A stretch of 64,000 nt of DNA from Benincasa hispida (taxonomy: Eukaryota > Streptophyta > Magnoliopsida > Cucurbitales > Cucurbitaceae). Shown here piece after piece: positions 1-11,694 of this stretch; position 1 is the first letter of the stretch; each line of letters begins with the position of its first letter. A model generated the notes under the pieces. The model was given only the letters and a program-made list of their open reading frames with translations, was not told where the DNA came from and searched no databases. The stretch is from the NCBI RefSeq assembly GCF_009727055.1, contig NC_052356.1, positions 4,200,076 to 4,264,075 on the forward strand. Reading direction: 5' to 3'. A program made the translations under genes and the position numbers.

Positions 1-140
1 AGGAAAAAATGGAGGTCATCGATGATCAGTATAGTATTGATTGTGTTTTTCCAGGTTGTATAATTTTTGCCCATTAGTTTGTCGGCGACGAGTAGATATA
101 AAGTTGCGGAAGTCATAATAAATTGTTGAAACCATTTATA
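1..140 (-). pseudogene. Copia gag N-terminal fragment (edge of window)
   Basis: On the minus strand this stretch resembles the beginning of the Copia gag gene seen at 42354-42480, sharing the pieces that read gatcatcgatgatcagtat and caatttgtcggc with scattered differences. Only the first few dozen gag codons lie in the window, and the rest would continue to the left of base 1. Gag would form the virus-like particle that packages element RNA. The fragment has several substitutions and small indels relative to the 42-kb copy, so I treat it as part of an old, separate element of the same family. Confidence 0.6.
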
Positions 141-345
141 TTAGTATATCATGCATTAACCCATTTAAAAAAACCAATCGATTTTAGCAAAATAATCTAA
201 TACACCCTAAGTGACATCTATTTTGTAACGGTACTTCAGTGAGACAGGACAAAAGCCACCGTAGAGTGATCAAGTGCCCTTTCACTAAAATAAGACTATT
301 TCAACTAACAGACAGAACAACTCCTTGTTACTATAACTATCAGTT
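141..345 (-). other. Copia untranslated leader, truncated
   Basis: The sequence aligns by eye with the leader upstream of gag at 42455-42690. Shared landmarks are the ttttagcaaaata block and the block ending gatcaagtgccctttcacta. In the other copies the leader is much longer and ends at a primer-binding site next to the LTR. Here it runs straight into LTR-like sequence at about 346 without a recognisable tRNA-iMet complement, so most of the leader and the primer-binding site appear deleted. Confidence 0.5.
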
Positions 346-2190
346 TGAAGGAAATCAAACACGAGGATTTCCATGAGCAGCGAAGAGATGGTTCCAAATT
401 CCATTCCGATTGAACACAAACCATCAATCTAAAAAGGAGACTAGTAGGTCATGCATAAATAGAAATTACAGCATGTTATATGATGATACAAGGGATAGAG
501 GATGCGTACCTTTGAAGAACCATTCTTCAAGAATCCCTCGATAGGCCTCCAATGCGTCCATATCAGCACACGAACGCAACAAACAGAAACACCAACAAAC
601 ATGAACACAACGATCATTCGGATGCTCCTTAAACCCAATCGAGTCCAACTCAATTAACGAACTGAGTAAAGACACTACCACAAGTGTTACCTTGGTATTC
701 TGAGAATCCAGGAGTTGTGGGCTCTGTATGATCTTGGCTTGAGGAAGAGACTGGAGGTCTACGATCAAATAGACGATCAGGCAAGTGGGAGATAAGAAAC
801 TAATCTATCGCATAGACGATGTGCTTGATCGTTTAGTAAACTGAAGCCTATCACATAGACTTTGCTACTTGATCACGTAGCAACGATCAGCTGACTGACT
901 ATCATATAGCCAACTCTACACGATTGTTTAGTCTTTGTCAACGTTATCGCTTAGTGAAACTCTTTCACTTGATAGCTTGTCTCCGTGAGTACTTTCCGAA
1001 TGAAGCAACCTCTAAATTTAGGAAAACAATTTTCCTTTTATCTCAAGATTACCATAAAACTACCAATAACCTCTCACTCAATCGGTTATCAGAGATAAAG
1101 AATTAATTATCATATAATTAATATATTATAAATAAATATGATAACCAACTTACCATATTATATTTATAACCTATAGTTTTAATATTTCATCATATGAAAC
1201 ATACAAACCATAGTTTTTTTTTTCTATTTTATGGTACTTGATATAAATCATATTTATATCAACTCCTCCATTTAATGTATCTCATACAGCATATCAATTA
1301 TATCATATATAATTGAATTTCTTCTTGTTAATTTGAACACTTCAAATCAACCCCAAAATCTGATTCTCAACTTGAACTCATTGAGCTACCAAGGGGACCC
1401 TATGGACCTGTAGCTTGAAGCTCCAATGGTACATGAATAACTGACTAAACTCTTTAGTCACGAGATCCACCATCCATCGTGCACTCCACTAAAGACCGAC
1501 AACTATACTCTTCTCACTACAGATATATTTCTATGTCCATATTAACCAATCAATAGTGCGATAACCCTTCACAAATCACTCGTAAGTACAACTGGGCCAA
1601 TTTACCATTTTGCCCCTATAGTTGCATCTAACTTCTTAAGTACCACTGATTCCTTTAATGAACAATAAGCTATATTCCTACTATGACTGGGTCCTCTCTT
1701 CCAAAGAGAGGGTGTGGTCACTATGTTCAAGACCCGAAATCAGCCCTTAAGGGAGCAATTTATCTACTTACCCTACTTCGGAGAATGAGTGAATTTCGTC
1801 TTGTGTAACTGAGTTTCCAGCTCCTCAATCAGACAAATCCCTATAAAGGTAGGCTTGTTCAGTTGACAATCTGGCCACTCTAACCCATACTAATCAAAGG
1901 ACTGCCCTCATAGGCAAGAGTTCCCAAAACACTCAGGATTAAGGTCATGTCACCTATGGTCGTCTTAGTAAGATGTAAGTCTCAATTATCAACGACATAT
2001 ATAAAGAGACTAATCATCTCTTGATCCGATCTTATACAAACTCTTTGTATAAGACATCCCCGCTCGCATCTCTCCACATGAATGGTGAGGATCAAACCAT
2101 TTGTAGCACGTTACAACACTTGCAGCTATCTACAAAGCGGGTCATATCTGTAGTGTCATAAGGATAAGGTATCCCTCCTTTATCCTTATA
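346..2190 (-). mobile_element. Copia LTR, truncated at its far end
   Basis: It starts with TGAAGGAA and follows the same order of landmarks as the LTRs at 36232 and 62363: the acagcatg block, the gtgggctctgt/caagtgggagat block near 715-790, gatcgtttag motifs near 780-930, then blocks on paying attention to 'gagctaccaa', 'cactccactaaagac' and 'acaaagcgggtc'. It loses homology at about 2190, roughly 260 bp before the expected CCCCAACA-like end. No coding content is expected; this is the transcription-control repeat of a minus-strand Copia element. Confidence 0.7.
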
Positions 2191-2842
2191 TATCCTTATA
2201 TTAATTTAATTAATCAAAGTAACTATCTATTACATAAATAAATAGTCAACCGATTCAAAACAAGCGAACCGAGCCTTGAACTGCTGGAACCGAACCATTC
2301 AACCTTCGAACCGGACCCGAATCGCTCAAATTGACCGAATCGCAAGCGAAACAAATGAGCCACAAACTGAATCGGAAAAGAACTAGTTTGTTCTTTCCAT
2401 CTCTGAGTGTTGCAATGCTATGCCTAGAATTGCAATGCTACGGAAAGAACAAAGCGTTGTTCTTCTACTCAGCATTGTAAAGCTTGGGCACAATGTTGCA
2501 ACACTGCGGTACAATCTCTATTGTACAGCCGCGATCTCATTCGTTTCTCCACCGAATTTGGTCTCAATTTCTCTAGAACACGACCATAACAACCATGAAT
2601 GACTCTATAACACAAAAATACAGACTCGACCACAATTATATGCCCCAAAACATGGGCCCTTACGAATTAAAGCAATAAAGCAAAGTGACCAATCCTAAAA
2701 ACATCCAATAATTTTAAACCAACACATTCTTAAACATTCATCACATGAAGATACATAATGCTTAAATCCCACCATTAAACTGTAAAACTAAGTCCACAAT
2801 TTTGGGAAAGAATTGGATAAAACATTTGTCTCTGATACCAAT
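2191..2842 (-). other. Copia leader and primer-binding site of the element whose LTR is at 2843
   Basis: This non-coding stretch lies between two LTRs. Its right half matches the leader at 62090-62362 in short blocks (gactcgac..., gggcccttac). Bases 2829-2840, read on the minus strand, give TGGTATCAGAGA, the usual complement of the plant initiator tRNA-Met 3' end, and sit 2 bp from the LTR. The left part (2230-2400) is rich in a short gaaccg-type word and matches nothing else I can recognise. ORFs in it are short and without family resemblance. Confidence 0.6.
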
Positions 2843-4775
2843 TGAAAGAACCATCGAAGGTCCTTGAGCAGAAATGGGATCAAACTCAAATCCCAAATTT
2901 TATAGAAATCACAATTTTATAGAAGAAATAGAAACCATATGCATTTAATCATAAAAACATGCTAGAAAAACAATTGAGAAAAAGAAATAATAATAGGGAG
3001 ATGAAAACGTAAAACTTACCCTAGAAGAAAGTTTTCTTCACGTTTATCCTCTCTGCCAAATGGCCACGAACTCGAAACCTTAATTTAACCTAAATGGCCA
3101 CCACGGAAAGGAGTCCTTTGTATTCTCTAGGATGAGATCTAAAAGTTTTGTGGGCTCTGGCTTTTTGATGAGGGAAAGAATTAGAGATCAAAAGAGAGTT
3201 GAGAAATTGGGAGAGATTTTCTATTACGGAACACTTGTGTAAAAAACCTAAAGGAGGAAGAAGATGAAAAATCAAATTCAACCAACCTATTCCCACTAAC
3301 AACACGTAGTAGAGAGAAAAAGGTGGAGTGAGTTACAACTCCCTCCTAAAATTATGTTTAAAAAATAAAATTAATTTTAATAAAAATATTAATATATATT
3401 TATATAATAACCACTTTATCATATAATATATATTAAACTATAACCTATAGTTTAATATTGTATCCAATACAATATAACCTACAGTTTAATTCTCCCAACA
3501 ACAATATTTAATATAAATCCTATTTATATTAACTTTAATTATATTCATCAAATTCACACAATTAATATTTGAATCATATTCAAATAATATTTCCTCTCAA
3601 ATAAACTTTATATTATAATATATCAAATATATTATAGTAATTATATCATATATATAATTAAATTAAATTAATTATATCACATTTAATTAATTCCCTCAAT
3701 TGATTTAAACAATTAAAATTAATCCAAAACTAATTCTCATAAATCCCCATTGAGCTACATAAGGGACCTCATGGACTTATAGTTTGAAGCTCCAACAGTA
3801 CTTGAATAATTAATCAAACCCTTTAATTAATTTACTCAACATCTATTAAGTGTCGGGCACTCCACTAAAGACTGACAGCTGCACTTTTCGCACTACAGAT
3901 ATATTTCTATATCCATTGGATATAACCAACACCAATTGCTTGTAAGTACAACTAGGTCAAAATTACCGTTTTGCCCCTATAATTACATCTGATTCCTTAA
4001 GTACCACTAATCCCTCTAATGAATAATAAATCATAGTCCAACTATGACTAAACCCCTCTTAGATAAGAAAAGGGTGTGGCATCACATTGTTCAAGCCCCG
4101 GATCACCCCTGAAGAATAATTTATCTACTTACCCCTACCTTGGGGAATGAGTGAATTATGTCTTGTGCAGCTATGTTCCCAGCTCCCCAATCAGACGATC
4201 CCTAAAATGGTAAACTTGTTGACTCGATGATTTGGCCACTCTCACCCACACAGATCAAAGAACCGCCCACATAGGCAAAAGTTCACAACTTACTCAGGAT
4301 TCAGGTTATGTCATCTATGATCATGTTGATGAAATGTAAGTCTCTATTATGAACAGTGTTATATAATGCGACTAGTCATTTCATGGTCTGGTCTTATACA
4401 AACTCCTTTGTATTCTATACCCCTGCTCACATGTATCCACATGAATGATTAGGATCAGATCATTTGTAGTACCTTACAACAATTGTAGCATCTACAAAGC
4501 AGGTCATACTTATAGTGTCACCAAGATAAAGTATCCAGCCTTATCCATCTACTACAGACCATTTAGGTTATCACTTAAACATTATCCACCTGTATGTTTC
4601 CACATACATGTTTAAGCTACAAAAGATAACCTTGGATGTTAGTTTATTGATTTGTGCGTTTAATGCTACTGAATGTCAAATAAAACATCTCATATTTTAT
4701 TAAATAAATAATTTTTTTGTACAATACAATTACAAACTACAGTATCCTACAAGATTTAGGACATCAACCCCAACA
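2843..4775 (-). mobile_element. Copia LTR (about 1.93 kb) inserted in a Sirevirus-like element
   Basis: The LTR starts TGAAAGAACC next to a good tRNA-iMet primer-binding site and ends CCCCAACA, so it has the canonical TG...CA ends. Internal landmarks match the other family members at 346, 36232 and 62363. Its right end abuts bases that encode, on the minus strand, a broken Copia reverse transcriptase, so this LTR is the 5' LTR of an element that landed in that gene. The element itself would continue leftwards but is replaced within 650 bp by another LTR of the same family, giving a rearranged array. Confidence 0.8.
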
Positions 4776-5300
4776 TTCTTCACATCCATTTGGTATAGAT
4801 TAAATTTAAAGAGCCATGTAATATCATGCAACAGTCTAATTATTTCCAGCCATGCAACAAGTGCAAAAGTTTCATCGAAGTCTATTCCTTCTAATTGAGC
4901 TTAGCCTTGAGCCACTAACTAGGCTTTGTTTCTAATCACATTTCTATTCTTGCCACTCTTATTTTTTAATATCCACTTTGTCCCGATTGCATTCATATAT
5001 GTAGGTTTTGGAATAAGTGTCCATGCATCATTTCTGACAAACTGCCTAAGCTCTTCTTACATTGCATTGATCCAACATCCATCTTTAAAGACTTCTTTGA
5101 CATTCTTTAGCTCCACCTGAAAAGTGAAACAGATATTACTAATCATTTCAAGATTGTTAACTTTGTCTTTTCTTCTCGTTGTTACCCCTTTATTAAGATC
5201 ACCAATAATGTTACTAGAAGAATGGTTTTTAAGATCCCTGTTGGAAGGTTGCTTGATACTTCCTTCTGTCTACTCAGAACTATCTATTGAAGTAGAAAAA
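4776..5300 (-). pseudogene. Sirevirus-like Copia reverse transcriptase, N-terminal part
   Basis: Minus-strand translation across frames gives the standard Copia RVT_2 opening: a W-x-N-A-M-x-E-E-L block, then I-G-T-K-W-I, then R-N-K-A-x-L-V-A-Q-G, then D-F-D-E-T-F, and finally Y-Q-M-D-V-K at 4776-4800. At that point the gene is cut by the LTR at 2843-4775, so the YVDD catalytic centre and the RNase H are missing here. In-frame stops interrupt the fragment. It is the downstream part of the same degraded element as the integrase, protease and gag pieces at 5490-8660. Confidence 0.75.
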
Positions 5301-5490
5301 GAAGACGACACAAGGAGTTTACGTGGAAAACCCTAATTTAGGGAAGAAAAACCACGGTAGAAAAGGACTTATTATTTTATGTCATATTTACAATAGACCC
5401 AACCTCAGATATAAATAGAATGAGGTGAAACCCTAATTTAGCAAATATAGTAAAAAGACAAAAATGCCCTTAGGGCTAATTTAACGTATT
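5301..5490. other. Possible LTR fragment inside the Sirevirus-like element
   Basis: Between the reverse transcriptase part and the integrase/RT linker lies a non-coding stretch with two copies of a gtggaaaaccctaattta / gtgaaaccctaattta word and a poly-pyrimidine tail. It looks like part of an LTR or a small insertion rather than coding sequence. I cannot see clear boundaries or a target duplication. Confidence 0.3.
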
Positions 5491-6660
5491 TCAACGCTAT
5501 CTGATATGTCCTCCATCGGAGTACTCGAGCTTAGATCAGTGGGCTTGTTAGAAGGAATGTTAGGAACATCAGTATTAATAAGCGGCATTGAGGAGGAGTT
5601 ATCTTTAGTTGTACAAGAGGAACTGAAAGAGGCAACACCATCAACCATTATAACATTAATGGACTCCATAACAGTGTGAGTACGTTTATTGAATACTCGG
5701 TAGGCCCGACTATTTGAGGAATACCTAAGGAAGAATCCTTCATCTGACTTTGAGTCCCATTTTCTCCTGGCTTCTCTATCAACCAGGATATAACATGTGC
5801 TATCAAAGATGTGAAAATACTTTATATTTGGTTTTCTTCCTCTCTATAGCTCATAGATAGTGTTAGACGTTCCTAATCGCATAACAATCCTGTTATGGAT
5901 GTGACAGGCTGTGTTTAGAGCCTCTATTCAAATTGAATTGGTATTTTATTCGCATGCAACATCACATGAGCCATTTCTTGAAGAGTATTGTTGTTCTTTT
6001 CTACAACTTCATTCTGTTGGGGTGTTACCAGAGATGAAAATTCATGGTGAATTTCAACACTCTGGCATAACTCAGCAAACTGAAAGCTCTCAAACTCCCT
6101 GTCATGATCACTCCTAATTCGGACAACATTCAACTCATTTTCACGCTATAATTGAAGAGAAAAAATCTAAAACATAGAGAAGATGTCAATTCTATCTCAA
6201 AGAAAGCGAACTCAAGTGTATCTTGAGAAGTCATCCATAACAAGTAAGACATATCGTTTGTCTCCTAAACTTCCTGACTGCATATGACCCATAAGATCCA
6301 TATGTAGATGTTCCAGAACTCGAGATGACCCAGAGTATCCTGTTTGCTTATGAGGAGCATGAGTCTATTTCTTAGTGACAATCTTTTCACATATTCCAAC
6401 TGATACTGACAGCGCGCAGGGGGGGGGGGAGGAGTGGGGGTGAGAGATTTTAGTTATAGCATTCTTGTTGAGAGCTTTTTAGGTCTTCATGCTTATTTTT
6501 CCAAGGAATTTTATGCCATAGGCTAGCTTTACCTTTCCTCGAGAGATGACAGACCTACAGAGAATTGTTCAGACTCCATAGATAACAATTATTAGATAAG
6601 CGTGTACCTATCATGACAAGAGCCTTGACATCATCTGTAATAAAACATTTATCTTTGGTG
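5491..6660 (-). pseudogene. Sirevirus-like Copia integrase and linker, degraded
   Basis: The clearest part is 5924-6133, where minus-strand reading gives R-x-D-H-D-R-E-F, then T-P-Q-Q-N-x-V-V-E-x-x-N-x-T-L-Q-E-M-A. This is the C-terminal half of a Copia integrase core (rve) with the catalytic Glu in the V-V-E motif. The segment at 5491-5669 is the acidic, Ser-rich linker that lies between integrase and reverse transcriptase in Sireviruses. A run of 11 G at 6419-6429 and many stops break the reading frame. The gene is not functional. Confidence 0.7.
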
Positions 6661-6677
6661 AAACTCACATTCAGACC

Positions 6678-6935
6678 TTAGTCATAAAGCTGATTAATGC
6701 TAATGAGATTTGTAGTAAGTCTCTCAACCAACATTACGTCATTCAATTTTAGAAGTCCTGGATAATTTAGATTTCCATTTCCAACGATCTTACCACATGC
6801 ACCATCACCAAAAGTAATCTTTTCAGAGTTAACAAATTTAAGATTAGATAAATAGCTCTTTTCACCGGTCATATGATTCAAGCAACCACTATCAAAGTAC
6901 CAATCACCTTTGGCTAACGATCTGAGAAAAGTCAA
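6678..6935 (-). pseudogene. Sirevirus-like Copia aspartic protease domain
   Basis: An 85-codon open stretch begins near W-Y-F-D-S-G-C-x-N-H-M-T-G, the classic start of the Copia protease in which D-S-G is the catalytic aspartate motif. It continues with F-G-D-G and N-L-I-S-I-N-Q-L, both usual family landmarks. The protease would cut the Gag-Pol polyprotein. The catalytic DSG is kept in this fragment, but the polyprotein on both sides is broken by stops and frameshifts. Confidence 0.8.
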
Positions 6936-6977
6936 GACAATAATGCATCTGTTCTAAGTGATTTTTGCTCTCCACAC

Positions 6978-8660
6978 CTATTTCATTGTACTTTGCCTAG
7001 GTCTGTAATTCTGGGGAAATCGAGCAATATTCTTGTGAAAAGAGAACCTATGGAGATCTTTCAATAACCAGCGTTTATGACCTATTTTGCCACAGTAGTG
7101 AGAAATCCATCTTCGTCTAAAAACACGGTCACCTATCTCCATTGGATTGAGAAAAGAATGTCCTTTAACACCATACAACTCTGAATCTTGTATTCTAACA
7201 AACTCAATCTTTTGCTTCCCTTTAGACTGTTTCCTAGGTTGGCTATTGCCTGCTGGAAACCTGAGTCCAAAGTTATCATTTATTGTTTTTCCTCTTGTTA
7301 GGATTTTTCAAGAGTCTCACTACCAGTATTCAACATTCTCACATTCTTGCTTATAGTTTCTTTTTCAGATTTAACTTGTGAGAGATCTCGCTTCAGTTCC
7401 AGTGGTAGACATTAGCTCATGATTGTCGGCAATCAGAGTCTTTGATCTTCTTGCCATTTAAGAAACAAAGCATGATACGAAGGATCTGATGCTTTTGGGC
7501 TTGTAATATCAAAAGACTTTTCTGCATAAACGTCATATTAAAAAACCTCGTAGGATGATGAGTCTGTAGAAATGTTACTAACAAGATCTTTAACATCTTC
7601 TTCTGAGTCACTACTACCTTTTGTTTCAGTATCAGACAGTTAGGACGTACCCTTTACTTTGTTTCTTGAGGAAATTGAGGCATTTAACCTAAATGTGACC
7701 GTAGCCACTGCACTTTTTGCACTTAATGTGCTTTTTCTTTTTTAGACCCAACTGGACCATACTTTTCAACTTTCTTCTTGCTGTTCGGATGTCTAATCTG
7801 ATTGGAGAGGGAAGAATCACCATACTTGTAGGTGTTGTATGTAACAGACCTCTTGCCAAACTGTTTGAGAACACGGTTAAACTGTTTTAAAAGTAAAGAT
7901 ATAGATTCAGCAAGAGAATCATTTGACTCTCTATCACAATCAACAGGCTCTTCCCTAACAGTTTATATTGAAGATTCTTCTCGATGTTTCCATTCAGAAA
8001 AATCTCAAAAGTAAGCAAGGAACCAAACAGTTCATTGACTCTTAACCTGGTTATGTCTTGAGCTTCCTCGATAGCAGTAACTTTCATATCAAATCTCTTA
8101 GGTAGATACCTAAGTACCTTTCAAAAGAGTTTTTCTTATGATATTTTCTCTCCAAGAGTGAAGGACTCATTTGCAATATCTAACAGTCTGACACTAAAAT
8201 TAGCAATAGACTCATGATCATGCATTCTAAGGTCCTTAAGTTTTGATGTCAGCAATTGCAGCCTTGACATCTTGATTTTCGAAGTTCCTCATGCACAATG
8301 GATAAAATGTACTATGTTTCCTTAGTCGAGACACAAGTGTTAATAAGTCTGAATATGTTGCGATTCACACCATTAAATATGGCATTCAAGGCCTAAGAAT
8401 TCCATAACGAAGCTTCATCTTCTTCTCCGGTCCATTGTGACTTAGGCTTTAAGATTTCTTTCCCATCATCAATTTTGATGGTAGGATGGGTCCACTCAAC
8501 TATCACTACCTTCCATGTTTTGCTATTGATTGACTTGAGAAACACAGTTATTCATGCTTTCAAATAACAATAGTTAGTTTCATCTAGGACTGGAGGACGA
8601 GTAGTAGAGCCACCTTCTTTGATCTCATCCATGATCGAAGCACCTGAGATAAAGATGACC
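6978..8660 (-). pseudogene. Sirevirus-like Copia gag region, degraded
   Basis: Minus-strand frames show broken gag. A zinc-knuckle-like stretch with C-G-K-I-G-H-K lies near 7080-7110, a second C-x-x-C-x-G-Y-G-H-I knuckle near 7689-7720, and upstream helices of the UBN2/DUF4219 type appear in fragments at 7887-8087 and 8100-8600. Several stops and frameshifts separate these. The region ends just before a tRNA-iMet-like primer site at 8663-8673, as expected for the 5' end of a minus-strand Copia element. Confidence 0.65.
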
Positions 8661-8662
8661 CC

Positions 8663-8870
8663 CTCTAATACCAATTGAAAAAGTGTTAGGATGACTCGAC
8701 ACTCGAATTTTAGATGTTAAATAGAAAACATTAACAAGTATTATAAGAACAGAATTCTAACAATAATAAAGATAAAAGAACACAGGAGTTGGTAAACCAG
8801 TTCAGTGATAAACCACCTATGTCTGTGGAGCTGGTAACTTGCATTATTCCTAGCATTTCTTAAATTTGTT
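8663..8870 (-). mobile_element. Primer-binding site and LTR remnant of the Sirevirus-like Copia
   Basis: Bases 8663-8673 read TGGTATTAGAG on the minus strand, one change from the usual tRNA-iMet complement. The LTR begins with TG at 8676. It keeps the typical segment containing acaggagttggtaaaccagttc. By about 8870 the sequence has changed to CACTA transposon coding sequence, so under 200 bp of the LTR remain. Confidence 0.55.
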
Positions 8871-8879
8871 CCCTAACCT

Positions 8880-10250
8880 TTGCCCTTCACATGCCCTAAC
8901 CGTTTACCCAACACTCGTTCACAAATTTCTCTATCCTCAATAGGTGCACCTACTTCTTTTGCAATTCTTTTTAATACCATCATCGCATCCTATCAAATAA
9001 GGATGTCATAATATTATTATGGTATAAAAGAAAAAAAGAAAATATATAAACACAAAAGCTTACTTATATATTTCTTTTTTGCCACATCATTCATCCATCC
9101 ATTCTTTGCATTAGAATGAGTGTGCTTAAATAATTCAAAATTACTTAACTTCTTACCATCTTCTAATTTCTACATGTGATGATCAAAGTTATAGAATAGA
9201 AAATATTGATTATGGATATAAAAATGAAATACATACCTTTCTTCTCTTGTGGCATAAAAATGTCAAAGTGCCACCTCTATGAGTGAATGCAAGAGCAGCT
9301 CGAGCCTTAGTATTTGCCTCAAAGATACGCTTAAAGTCTTCTCTTTCCCATCGATCACATAAATGATTCTAATCTGGAGAGTTATACTATTTGTAAGTTT
9401 TGTGTAAAAAATAACGAAACTCTCTATGTAGTACACTCATCTCATGTTCAAGATAATCTTGTACTATGAGATAATCTAAATCCAAAATAAAGTAATTTTA
9501 ATATTAAAGAACAAACCCTGTTAGTTTCCATTTTGTCTAAAAGAAGTATTTTGTACTTTAGAAAATACAGTTAAATAACTTACTGAAAGTTTTTCTATTA
9601 TCTCCTTCTTTACCTGTTTAGAGACATCTGACCACTACTCACACTGAAGAGGTACTATTCGATGTACCTATTTTCCAACGGTAGAATTCAACTGACAAGC
9701 CTTTACAAATAGGTTTTCTATCTTCAAGTTTAATTTTGATTTAAATGCAATCATTTTCTTTGACATACTTCTCAAGTGTAACCCTTCTAATCACTCATCG
9801 ACCTTTTGTTTGAGTCCTAAAACCTTCATAAAAAATATCAAATATTAGTACATTTAAGTTTATAAGAATTTTGAATATTTATCCATAGAAATTAACACAT
9901 TACCCTCAACATTTGAATTTATCAAACCAACTTCTTGCTCGCTAATAGAATCTTCATTGTTGTTATTTACTTGTGGGATGTTTGAGGTAGACCTACTATC
10001 ATTTCCACGTCTAAGACTTCTTGACAACTTCCTATAACATAACAATAAAAGAAAAAATAATATAAGATTCTATACATATAATGTAAGTTTAAGTAGTTAT
10101 GTATAACTTTACAAATAGTTTTATGTGTCACTGTCACAATCTTCATCACATAGTGATGTGTTAGAATGTGTGCTCATTGACTCATCACTAGAATGATCAA
10201 AATCAAAATCTTCTTCATCAGTCGATGCTTCATCAATTAATGCTTCTTCA
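8880..10250 (-). pseudogene. Outer CACTA transposon, C-terminal Transposase_24-like region
   Basis: Minus-strand translation shows the pieces I-C-E-R-V-L-G-K-R-L-G-H-V-K-G-K-G near 8880-8940, and E-A-N-T-K-A-R-A-A-L-x-F-T-H-R-G-G near 9270-9340. These match the plant Transposase_24 (PF03004) type domain of CACTA elements as I know it. An acidic Asp/Glu-rich stretch lies at 10150-10250. The pieces are separated by stops and frameshifts. This is the 3' portion of a minus-strand element whose 5' portion is at 17161-17725, beyond the inserted plus-strand CACTA. Confidence 0.65.
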
Positions 10251-10399
10251 TTATATTGTACAAGTAAATCTACTTGATCTTAAATAGTCAATGGTTTAGC
10301 ATCTTCTCTATTAAATGTTTGTAAATCTAGGTTATCTTTGACTCGAGGATAACATGTAGGTATGGTTACATCTGCAATTTCGTACTTTCAAGTTCTGAA

Positions 10400-11180
10400 A
10401 TATCTCACACATGTCTTTGTTGAATTTGTTGAAAAAATTTCCAGTCTTGACTAAGTTTATAATCATCTAAGTAGAATACTTATATAGCTTGACATATAAG
10501 GATGAATGGTTTGTCTTTTTATCATCGATAACGAGTATTTATCAATGTAAAGCCATCAAATATCTTAATTCTACATTTTCATGAACTGGTACCATACCAT
10601 TCACAAATAAAAAGATACACTGTCTTTATACAAATGTATTATAGTCTTATTATTTCATTAATGCACCATAGAAAATAATTTGCCCAATTTCATCATCATC
10701 AGGCATCAGAACTCCACTATTTTGCATGGTTCGATGACTATCACAATCTTTTGTATGAAATCTAGCTCCATTTGCTATACACCCACTATATGATCAAGCA
10801 CAATCATTTGGACCACAAGCAAGGGCATACAAATCATCGAATATCATTTTATCACAATGCAACCTTTGGGCCTAATCATAAAAGACAATGTTTAGATAAA
10901 ATAAAGTTATCTAACTTAGAGGTATGATCACGCTTAAGGGCATACCTTTGTTTTGAACCATGCAAGGGATTCTAGTTGTTTCATCTTATGCAAATCACCA
11001 TGTCCATTATTTGATTCAAGTACTCTCATATGCTTCCTATACTTTGCAAGTTAGTCTAATTTTTCATTTATATTAAAAATATAAAAATGAGTGTTATAAT
11101 AGATATGTACTCAAGATAAGGTCCACTTCATCACAATTGTTTAGAGTATATCAATGTAATTTCTCTAACTCATCAGAAGT
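10400..11180 (-). pseudogene. Outer CACTA transposon, DUF4216-like region
   Basis: On the minus strand 10690-10800 gives S-G-C-I-A-N-G-A-R-F-H-T-K-D-C-D-S-H-R followed by Q-N-S-G-V, the hallmark of DUF4216, a domain found in CACTA transposase polyproteins. Further down are K-P-F-I-L and a W-K segment in other frames. At the upstream edge the reading T-S-D-E-L-E-K-L-H joins in frame with F-Q-Q-L-T at 17164 once the inserted element and one AGT copy are taken out. Several stops show the copy is dead. Confidence 0.75.
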
Positions 11181-11206
11181 CAATACTACTAAATCTACAT
11201 TACTAG

Positions 11207-11625
11207 ACACTTGTAGTTTTTAATTACTTGACGTTTATGTGGAAAAAAACGTCAAGTATATGATTTTGGACAAAAAAGGGTCAAGTAAAAGGGTTAAAAA
11301 GCGGAGATTGATGGAATATTTCAGATATTTTCACGCGAACCTTTACTTGACACGATTTTCGTGTTAAGTAATATAAGTTCTTACTTGACACGTTTCACAT
11401 GTCAAGTATAAGAAGCTTTTACCTGACATTTTTTTCATGTCAAGTAAAAGGGTTAAAAAATTGAAGATTGATGGAATATTTCAGATATTTTCACGCGAAC
11501 CTTTACTTGACATAATTTTCGTGTCAAGTACTATAAGGTCTTACTTGACACGTTTCACGTGTCAAGTATAAGAAGCTCTTACCTGACATTTTTTTTCGTG
11601 TCAAGTAAAAGGGTTAAAAAAGTGG
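11207..11625. repeat. Left subterminal palindromic repeats of the inner CACTA
   Basis: About seven copies of a roughly 28-bp palindrome of the form tacttgacacgt...acgtgtcaagta are spaced through this stretch. In addition, a unit of roughly 170 bp containing gggttaaaaa, gattgatggaatattt and cacgcgaacctttac is repeated in tandem. CACTA elements are known to carry subterminal repeats bound by their TnpA-type protein, which is the likely role here. The right end at 16850-17150 carries the same words. Confidence 0.75.
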
Positions 11626-11694
11626 AGATTGATGGAATATTTCGGATATCCAATTTATTAGGCAAATCATATAGCATTTGGTAGTTCCGGATAA

